From an uncultured Alistipes sp. (GTDB taxonomy: Bacteria > Bacteroidota > Bacteroidia > Bacteroidales > Rikenellaceae), in assembly GCA_900550925.1 (NCBI GenBank), contig URTU01000058.1, positions 1 through 12,055 of the forward strand: DNA of 12,055 bases, in the 5' to 3' direction. The notes below the pieces were generated by a model. It was not told the origin of the DNA. It ran no database searches and worked only from the letters and a program-made list of their open reading frames with translations. A program made the translations under genes and the position numbers. Below, piece after piece: positions 6,683 through 12,055 of the stretch (positions are counted from its first letter, which is position 1; the number at the start of each line of letters is the position of its first letter).

Positions 6683-7861
6683 TCACTTGTCGCGCAGCCT
6701 GATACGGGAAACGACAGGATAGTGGTCCGAGCTCCCCTCGCGAGGCGAATCGAATGACAGAACCTCGAAACGGTCGTCGACAAAGGTGAAGTCGATACGC
6801 AACAGGTTGAAAAAGCCACGGTAGGTATTCACGGCACCGCGCCCGCTCTCGACAAACGTATCCTGAAGATCGCCCCTGATGCGGTTGTAGGTATAGGTCA
6901 TCGGGCCGTCGTTGAAGTCGCCGCAGACGATCACCGCATACGGCGAGGCCGCGATGAACCGCGATATGGTATCGGCCTGGTCGGCCCGTATCCGGAAATT
7001 GTTCCGCAGCCGCGAGGCTATGCCGCGCAACTTCGACTCGTCGTCGATGAAGCTGCCGTTGACCAGATATTCATGGTCCTCACGCGTGATGGAGGTTGTC
7101 CGCAGATGGTTGTTGACCACACGGACCGTATCGTTGCCGATCAGCAGGTCCGCCCACATCGAGATGCACTCCGTCGAATCCATCTCCGTATCGGCGTCGA
7201 TAACACCCGAGTCGAGAACCCGGTATCGCGTAAATATCGCATTGCCCGAGCCATACCCCAAACTCCTGTTGGTCACTACGCGCAGCCCGACGATCTGACG
7301 GTAGTCATGGCTTTGCAGGAGCGTATCGAGGCGTTCTCGTGTCACGGACGGAGAGTAGAGAAACTCCTGCATGCAGAGGATATCGGGCGCAATGCTGTCG
7401 ATCAGCGCCGCCGCATCCAACAGTTTGTTCGAGCGCTTCTCTTCGAAAAATGACAAAAAACCTCCTACATTGTATGACATGACGGTTATCGCCCCACGTT
7501 CGGCGGGCTGCTCCTCCGAATAGTCGCGTACGGGGTTGATCCTGTAGAAACGTGATATCTTGCCCACGCCGATCAGGGCCACCAGAATCATCGGTCCGGC
7601 GATTTTCCACCGCCAGCGCACGATCCAATAGAGTATCAGCGTCAGCAGGAGCAGATATGTTATGGGGGCGCCGAGCCCCAGGAAGGCCAGCACCCACATC
7701 CGGTGAGGATTGACCGCCGGAGCCAGATATGTCAGCAGCGTCACGACGACTAGTATCGCCGAAACCACTATCATCAGGATGTCGAATATCCGCAACAGCA
7801 GCGGACCGCGTTTGCGGGCCTTGCGGGACGAATCGTCCGACGTATTGTAATAATCGGTCAT
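6683..7861 (-). CDS. Membrane-anchored endonuclease/exonuclease/phosphatase (EEP) family protein
   Basis: This encodes 392 residues. The start is the ATG at 7861, 16 bases after the rhomboid stop and preceded by GAGG; upstream in-frame codons overlap the rhomboid gene. Three hydrophobic segments (about 20-47, 55-81 and 88-100) anchor it in the membrane. The rest is an EEP domain with all main catalytic signatures: MSYNVGGF (Asn131), ILCMQEF (Glu166), NNHLRTTS (His252), CGDFND (Asp315, Asn317), RIDFTFVDD (Asp357) and SSDHYPV (Asp379, His380). The fold uses Mg2+ to cleave phosphodiesters or phosphoesters. Substrates across the family range from DNA to phospholipids and inositol phosphates, and nothing here selects one. 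If the catalytic domain is on the periplasmic side, a lipid or extracellular nucleic acid would be likelier than the chromosome. It is probably co-transcribed with the rhomboid gene. Confidence 0.9.
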   Translation of the reverse strand: MTDYYNTSDDSSRKARKRGPLLLRIFDILMIVVSAILVVVTLLTYLAPAVNPHRMWVLAFLGLGAPITYLLLLTLILYWIVRWRWKIAGPMILVALIGVGKISRFYRINPVRDYSEEQPAERGAITVMSYNVGGFLSFFEEKRSNKLLDAAALIDSIAPDILCMQEFLYSPSVTRERLDTLLQSHDYRQIVGLRVVTNRSLGYGSGNAIFTRYRVLDSGVIDADTEMDSTECISMWADLLIGNDTVRVVNNHLRTTSITREDHEYLVNGSFIDDESKLRGIASRLRNNFRIRADQADTISRFIAASPYAVIVCGDFNDGPMTYTYNRIRGDLQDTFVESGRGAVNTYRGFFNLLRIDFTFVDDRFEVLSFDSPREGSSDHYPVVSRIRLRDK

Positions 7862-7877
7862 GACCTCGGAATTTGCA

Positions 7878-8585
7878 TCAATAGAATATCTGATGTTTGC
7901 GCCGCCAGTAACGCAGCAGCAGCCATCCCCAGAGCATTCCTCCCACATGTGCGAAGTGAGCCACGCTGCCCTGAACGCCGACAACTCCCATCACGAGTTC
8001 CAGCACCAGGAAGATCACCACGAACCATTTTGCCTTCATCGGGATCGGCGGGATCATCAGCATGATCATGCTGTTCGGATGGAGTACGCCGAAAGCCAGT
8101 ATCACACCCATCACGGCACCCGAAGCGCCGAGCATGACATGATTCGCAAACTGCCGAGAGGCTATGGCCGATATCATGTCGGGCGACATGCTTTGGGCAA
8201 CTACCTGCGAGGCCAGCGACGACTTGAAACTGATCAGTTCGAGCCACGTAACGCCGGTCTGCAACAGTGCCGCACCTACACCGCACACCAAATAATATAT
8301 CATATACCGGCGCGGTCCCAGATCATACTCAAGCATGCGGCCGAACATCCACAGCGAAAACATGTTGAAAAATATGTGCGACGTATCGGCATGCAGGAAC
8401 ATGTAGCTGAAGAACTGGTAAAGGTGGAACCGGTCGCTCCCGACCCAATAAAGCATGCCGTAGTCATAGATAAGATCGCCTATCGGAAGAAGCTTGCATG
8501 CCAAAAACACGACAACGTTGGCTATGATGAGGTTCAGCGTGATAGGCGGTGTCGCGAAATATCCGCGTCCGAACGTATTTCCCAT
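7878..8585 (-). CDS. Rhomboid family intramembrane serine protease
   Basis: This encodes 235 residues, close to the usual bacterial length. It should cut single-span membrane proteins inside the inner membrane. The catalytic serine lies in GASGAVMG (Ser155) and the partner histidine in HVGG (His213). The oxyanion-side HIFFN motif supplies His70 and Asn74. About six hydrophobic helices can be placed (15-33, 55-75 with the HxxxN segment, 92-110, 150-168, 186-204 and 210-226). The loop between the third and fourth helices is longer than in E. coli GlpG (about 40 residues, 112-149). The ATG at 8585 follows 138 bases of leader with hairpin potential, and no clear promoter is seen there, so expression probably comes from the mutL unit. 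From memory, rhomboid genes next to mutL and an EEP gene are a common arrangement in this phylum. Substrates are unknown. Confidence 0.93.
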   Translation of the reverse strand: MGNTFGRGYFATPPITLNLIIANVVVFLACKLLPIGDLIYDYGMLYWVGSDRFHLYQFFSYMFLHADTSHIFFNMFSLWMFGRMLEYDLGPRRYMIYYLVCGVGAALLQTGVTWLELISFKSSLASQVVAQSMSPDMISAIASRQFANHVMLGASGAVMGVILAFGVLHPNSMIMLMIPPIPMKAKWFVVIFLVLELVMGVVGVQGSVAHFAHVGGMLWGWLLLRYWRRKHQIFY

Positions 8586-8592
8586 AATCTGT

Positions 8593-8627
8593 CAGTATGT
8601 TTCACTGGCCGCCCGCACCGGGACGGC
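8593..8627 (-). other. Two adjacent hairpins in the rhomboid leader
   Basis: On the minus strand GCCG-T-CCC pairs with GGG-CGGC (8627-8608, one bulged T, five-base loop). It is followed directly by CAGT/ACTG (8607-8593, seven-base loop). The second hairpin ends seven bases before the ATG. There is no T-run, so this is not a terminator; it may affect message stability or initiation. The rest of the 138-base gap holds a further small hairpin (CGGTG/CACCG, about 8672-8685) and no TAnnTTTG box. Confidence 0.4.
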
Positions 8628-8723
8628 TCTCATTCTTTCGTTTTCTATTCTGTTTCTATTTTGTCGGTGCGCTCACCGTCCACAGCAATTACTACAACGC
8701 CTCACGCACCCAGCTTATTGTTC

Positions 8724-10682
8724 TCAATGCAAATACGACCGCAACTCTTCAGTGCCGATCTCCGAGAGGATCTGCTTGCCGAAGGGAGAGAAGCTCAGGT
8801 CTTCGCACTTTTCGAGCGATGCGAGCAACGCTTCGGTCTGTTCCTGCCCCATACGGCCCCGCATCACGGCGCCGCGACGCTGTGCCATCAGTGCTGCAAG
8901 ATGCCGGCGGCGAACCTCAACCGGCCGGTCCGACCGCACATCGTCGGCATGGATCGCATCGAACAGCAGGCGATCCATCTCAACACCATCCATATCCGCC
9001 GGCGTTCCGTTCATCTCGACCGTCGAGTCATCCACAATCCGCAGGTCGAACCCTACGGCCTGGAGGTCATCCATGGTCTCGCGCAACAGCTCGATCTCGT
9101 CGTGCGACAACACCAGCCGCTCGGGGAAGAGCAGCTGCTGACAGGCCGAAGTCCCGTTGTCCAGCATACGCAGCATCTCCTCGTAACATACCCGTTCGCG
9201 GGCCCGCCGCAGATCGACCACAACGAGACGCCCACGGAACAGTGCCAGTGCCAGCGCATCCGGCAACGGCAACACACTCTCGAAATGCGACTCATGCATG
9301 CCAGACATCCGTTGCTGTATTCCGTCGCTCTCGACATAATCGAACACGGTTTCACTCTCGTCAAGTGGTACTCCCGCATCCGGCATGTTTTCAGGGTCCA
9401 TGTCCGGGACATCGATTCCGAACTCCTCGCCCTCGATGCCGTTCAACCCTCCCGAAGGCCACATATCGTACCCTTGTCCAATGCCCGCTGTACTGCGCCG
9501 AGGCTCAACGAAATCCGACAGGTCGGCCTGCATCCTCCGTCCGGCACGCGCCGCCTCGTTGGCCTCCTCGTCGAACGGGTTGTAGGCATATCCGTGCGTG
9601 GCGCGCGGTTCGGTCACGGGACGCCGGTCCCCGGCCCGCATCACAGGTATCTCGACCTGACCTTCACTCTCGAAATCCATCATCGGAACGGCTCCCGTCT
9701 TGGCCAGAGTCTCACGCACCGCAGCATTGAGTATCTGCCATACCGCCTCCGCATCGGCAAACTTCACTTCGGTCTTCTGTGGATGCACGTTCACGTCGAT
9801 ACGGTCGGCATCGAGTTCAAGATATATAAAATAGTCGGGTTGCGACGACTCGGGAATCAACTTCTCATAGGCCTTCATCACCGCCTTGTAAAAATACGGC
9901 GACTTGAAATACCGGCCGTTGACAAAGAAAAACTGCTTGTGTCCTCTCTTCTTGGCCGATGCCGGACGCCCCACGAAACCTTCGATACGCACCAGCGATG
10001 TCGAGGCTGATACCTCGAGCAGATTGTTGCGCAGGCTTTTGCCCTCGAGGTCGACTATGCGTCCACTGAGGCTTGTGGCCGGCAGCTTATGCACCGGCAC
10101 ATTATTGTTGTAAAGTTCGAATGCGACGCCCGGATTGCACAGAGCCACACGTTCGAACTCGCTGCGTATCGAACGTCCCGACCGTGCCGTATCCTCCATG
10201 AAACGGCGCCGGACCGGCACATTGTAGAACAGATTGCGGACAAAAAACGCAGAGCCGACCGGACACATCATCGGCTCCTGGCTCCGGAATACGCCTCCTT
10301 CGATCAGCGTACGCGTTCCGACCTCGTCATCCGCCTGCCGCGTCCGCAGTTCGACCTGCGCCACGGCCGCTATCGAAGCCAGCGCCTCGCCGCGGAAACC
10401 GAACGTATGCAGACTGTAAATATCGTCGACCGAGGCTATCTTGCTGGTCGCATGCCTGTCGAAGGCCATCCGTGCATCGACGGGCGACATGCCGCAACCA
10501 TCGTCGACAATCTGTATCAGATCGCGGCCGCCCTCGCAGAAGTTCACCGTAACCGTGCGGGCTCCGGCATCGATGGCATTCTCCATCATCTCCTTGACCA
10601 CCGACGACGGACGATCGACCACCTCACCGGCTGCAATCTGGTTGGCAACAACCTCGGGCAAGAGTTTTATGCGATCGGCCAT
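8724..10682 (-). CDS. mutL: DNA mismatch repair protein MutL
   Basis: This encodes 652 residues. MutL couples mismatch recognition by MutS to strand removal. The N-terminal GHKL ATPase domain is intact: NQIAAGEVVDRP (14-25), KEMMENAIDAG with catalytic Glu31 and Asn35, DDGCGM (60-65), RHATSKI (76-82) and TFGFRGEAL (93-101), followed by the VNGRYFKSP and DVNVHPQKTEVKF segments of the transducer domain. A poorly conserved acidic linker covers about 345-460, and a C-terminal dimerisation domain follows. The start is the ATG giving MADRIKLLP; a longer frame would overlap the upstream gene. The nuclease motif DQHAX2EX4E reads DLRRARERVCYE (490-501), so Asp and both Glu remain but Gln and His are gone, and the CPHGRP-like site reads SPFGKQ (632-637). 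Nuclease activity is therefore doubtful. It begins seven bases after the preceding gene. Confidence 0.96.
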   Translation of the reverse strand: MADRIKLLPEVVANQIAAGEVVDRPSSVVKEMMENAIDAGARTVTVNFCEGGRDLIQIVDDGCGMSPVDARMAFDRHATSKIASVDDIYSLHTFGFRGEALASIAAVAQVELRTRQADDEVGTRTLIEGGVFRSQEPMMCPVGSAFFVRNLFYNVPVRRRFMEDTARSGRSIRSEFERVALCNPGVAFELYNNNVPVHKLPATSLSGRIVDLEGKSLRNNLLEVSASTSLVRIEGFVGRPASAKKRGHKQFFFVNGRYFKSPYFYKAVMKAYEKLIPESSQPDYFIYLELDADRIDVNVHPQKTEVKFADAEAVWQILNAAVRETLAKTGAVPMMDFESEGQVEIPVMRAGDRRPVTEPRATHGYAYNPFDEEANEAARAGRRMQADLSDFVEPRRSTAGIGQGYDMWPSGGLNGIEGEEFGIDVPDMDPENMPDAGVPLDESETVFDYVESDGIQQRMSGMHESHFESVLPLPDALALALFRGRLVVVDLRRARERVCYEEMLRMLDNGTSACQQLLFPERLVLSHDEIELLRETMDDLQAVGFDLRIVDDSTVEMNGTPADMDGVEMDRLLFDAIHADDVRSDRPVEVRRRHLAALMAQRRGAVMRGRMGQEQTEALLASLEKCEDLSFSPFGKQILSEIGTEELRSYLH

Positions 10683-10689
10683 GGCTACG

Positions 10690-11106
10690 TCACTCTCCCT
10701 GATAGTCGTTCGGCACCACGCGTATCGGGCGATACGGGTCGAACTCATCTTCGGCCGGAGCCTGTTCGACAGACTCGACCTGTTGCTTCAGCTCCATGTA
10801 GCGGACTACGCGCGGCAGCAGCAGGAATACAACCACCGCAATAAACACGGCTACGATCACCATTCCCAACATGTTGCGACGCTTGCGGTCGGACGACTCC
10901 TGAGCGCGGCGTTCGTAACGTGCCTCGCGCTGCCGGCGGATATATTCACCCGCAACATACCCCTCCTTGTGTTCCGTATTCCGCTCGTCCGACTCTCCGC
11001 TCTTTTCGCGCCGGCGATCCCGGAATGCCTCGACGTCCGGATCGTAATAACGGGGCGTATAGTTGAACTTGTTGGCCCGTTTCTTAAATGGAGAAAAACC
11101 TAACAT
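10690..11106 (-). CDS. Small single-span membrane protein upstream of mutL, function unknown
   Basis: This encodes 138 residues. The first 78 are very rich in Arg, Lys and Glu and include NKFNYTPRYYDPDVEAF (12-28), a segment I recall from small Bacteroidota proteins beside mutL. One hydrophobic helix (about 79-98) is followed by a short acidic tail. By the positive-inside rule the charged N-terminal part should be cytoplasmic. There is no signal peptide and no catalytic motif. The gene follows the dnaJ terminator and a candidate promoter, and ends seven bases before mutL, so the two share a message. I do not recognise a function; an electrostatic contact of the basic region with nucleic acid or lipid would be a guess. 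Confidence 0.85.
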   Translation of the reverse strand: MLGFSPFKKRANKFNYTPRYYDPDVEAFRDRRREKSGESDERNTEHKEGYVAGEYIRRQREARYERRAQESSDRKRRNMLGMVIVAVFIAVVVFLLLPRVVRYMELKQQVESVEQAPAEDEFDPYRPIRVVPNDYQGE

Positions 11107-11122
11107 ATCTTCTTATTTTTGC

Positions 11123-11153
11123 CAAATGTACTAAAAAAAGCCGAAATACGAAA
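11123..11153 (-). promoter_or_regulatory. Candidate promoter of the mutL unit
   Basis: On the minus strand TACATTTG (11130-11123) fits the TAnnTTTG -7 consensus. TTTC (11153-11150) is one base from the TTTG -33 consensus at the preferred 19-base spacing. The start codon is only 16 bases past the -7 box, implying a leader of roughly ten bases. It sits between the dnaJ terminator and the small membrane protein gene. Confidence 0.6.
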
Positions 11154-11199
11154 CTTTCAACTCCGAAAGCCCGACTGCAGCCCTCATATTCATCCGCAC

Positions 11200-11228
11200 A
11201 AAAAAAGGGCCGGACGATTTGTCCGGCC
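11200..11228 (-). terminator. Intrinsic terminator of dnaJ
   Basis: On the minus strand a perfect eight-pair stem, GGCCGGAC and GTCCGGCC around a five-base loop, is followed by C and seven T. It begins 13 bases after the dnaJ stop codon. Confidence 0.93.
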
Positions 11229-11241
11229 ATGGATTCTGTCA

Positions 11242-12055
11242 TTAATGGAAGAAATTGCGCATGCGGTCGAAAATATTCTGCGTTTTCGACGTGTCGCCGT
11301 GCTGGAACGACGGCTGGGCCGCCAACTGTTCGACAATGCGCTTCTCTTCGGCCGACAACTTGGAGGGGATCTTCAGATCCACCACGATCAGTATGTCGCC
11401 GTGACCGTAACCGTTGACTTCGGGAAGGCCCTTGCCGCGCAGACGAAGCACCTTGCCGGCCTGAGTTCCGGCTTCGATCTTGATCTTAACACGCGAATCG
11501 ATGGTCGGAACCTCAACGCTGCCTCCCAACAGTGCCGTCGTAACCGGAATGCTCAGGTTATATATCAGATCGTTCCCGTCGCGGACGAAATCCGGACTCG
11601 GGATCTCCTCGATGATTACCTGCAGGTCGCCGTTCACACCGCCGTGACGGGCAGCATTACCCTTTCCGGCAACATTCAGCCGCATTCCCTCGCCCACACC
11701 GGCCGGAATACGTATCTCGACAACCTCCTCGCCGCGGACCGTACCCTCACCGTGGCACTTGTCGCACGGATGCGAAATGACCTTGCCTTCGCCGCCGCAG
11801 GTCGGGCAGACACTCTGGGTCTGCATGCGGCCGAAAAACGTGTTCTCAACCCTCGAAACATATCCCGAGCCCTTGCAGGTCGAACAGGTCTGGTAGTCCG
11901 ACGGACTCTGAGCTCCCGTACCGCCGCACTTGTCGCAGGCTATGGTTTTGTTTATCTTGAGTTTCTTGACCGTACCGGTGGCAATCTCCTGCAGGGTCAG
12001 CTTGACCTTCACCCGAAGGTCGCTGCCGCGGTTGACGCCGCGCGAACGGCTGGGG
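11242..12055 (-). CDS. dnaJ: Chaperone protein DnaJ (N-terminal part outside window)
   Basis: The visible 270 residues are the C-terminal part of the Hsp40 co-chaperone that hands unfolded proteins to DnaK and stimulates its ATPase. The gene runs off the right edge; roughly 115-120 residues, including the J domain and Gly/Phe region, would lie outside if length is normal. The fragment opens with RGSDLRVKVKLTLQEIATG, the start of the substrate-binding region. All four zinc-binding CxxCxGxG repeats are present: CDKCGGTG, CSTCKGSG, CPTCGGEG and CDKCHGEG (fragment residues 40-47, 57-64, 83-90 and 97-104). They are followed by the two beta-barrel domains (LRGKGLPEVNGYGHGD) and a short dimerisation tail ending FFH. 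The complete zinc finger marks a type I DnaJ rather than CbpA. It is terminated separately from the mutL unit. A GTG at 12012 is in frame but is not the start. Confidence 0.96.
   Translation of the reverse strand, partial: PSRSRGVNRGSDLRVKVKLTLQEIATGTVKKLKINKTIACDKCGGTGAQSPSDYQTCSTCKGSGYVSRVENTFFGRMQTQSVCPTCGGEGKVISHPCDKCHGEGTVRGEEVVEIRIPAGVGEGMRLNVAGKGNAARHGGVNGDLQVIIEEIPSPDFVRDGNDLIYNLSIPVTTALLGGSVEVPTIDSRVKIKIEAGTQAGKVLRLRGKGLPEVNGYGHGDILIVVDLKIPSKLSAEEKRIVEQLAAQPSFQHGDTSKTQNIFDRMRNFFH

Noticed and set aside
8672..8685. A hairpin after mutL as an intrinsic terminator
   Set aside because: The stem is only five pairs and no T-run follows it on the minus strand.
7860..10010. A 716-codon open frame on the plus strand opposite mutL and the rhomboid gene
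   Set aside because: It lies antisense to two well-supported genes, starts inside the EEP/rhomboid junction, has a His/Arg/Gln-rich composition with no domain, and is explained by the absence of stops opposite GC-rich codons.

Overview
The window looks like chromosomal DNA from a member of the Bacteroidota, most plausibly a GC-rich gut genus such as Alistipes (Rikenellaceae). Three things support this. The intergenic regions carry TAnnTTTG -7 boxes with TTTG/TTG-type -33 elements and little Shine-Dalgarno sequence. The small membrane families resemble DUF4199 and DUF4293. The large lipoprotein has a BACON-like domain and acidic residues right after its lipidated cysteine. The genus is an inference from overall character, not from a marker gene.

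Every convincing gene lies on the minus strand, so transcription runs from right to left in about four units. (1) 12055-11200: the C-terminal two thirds of the co-chaperone DnaJ, closed by a strong intrinsic terminator. (2) 11153-6683: a candidate promoter, a small single-span membrane protein, mutL, a rhomboid protease and a membrane-anchored endonuclease/exonuclease/phosphatase-family protein. (3) 6576-3779: a near-perfect Bacteroidota promoter, a YciO/Sua5-type threonylcarbamoyl-AMP synthase homologue, a DUF4199-like membrane protein, a polyisoprenyl-type family 2 glycosyltransferase and a DUF4293-like membrane protein, ended by a strong terminator. (4) 3395-1: a promoter with a 15-base palindrome in its leader, then a very large modular surface lipoprotein that runs off the left edge.

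Units 1 and 2 are mostly housekeeping: protein folding, mismatch repair and membrane proteolysis. Unit 3 combines a tRNA-modification family enzyme with what looks like a lipid-linked sugar transfer step and two small four-helix membrane proteins. Unit 4 is the accessory-looking part: a multi-domain exported lipoprotein whose tandem 185-residue OB-like repeat is still 94% identical at DNA level in the part that can be compared.

I found no mobile element, CRISPR array, tRNA, rRNA or recognisable defence system. The points most worth a second look are the degraded endonuclease site of MutL, the recent tandem repeat in the lipoprotein, the palindrome in its leader, and an unexplained roughly 400-base non-coding stretch with a recurring octamer.
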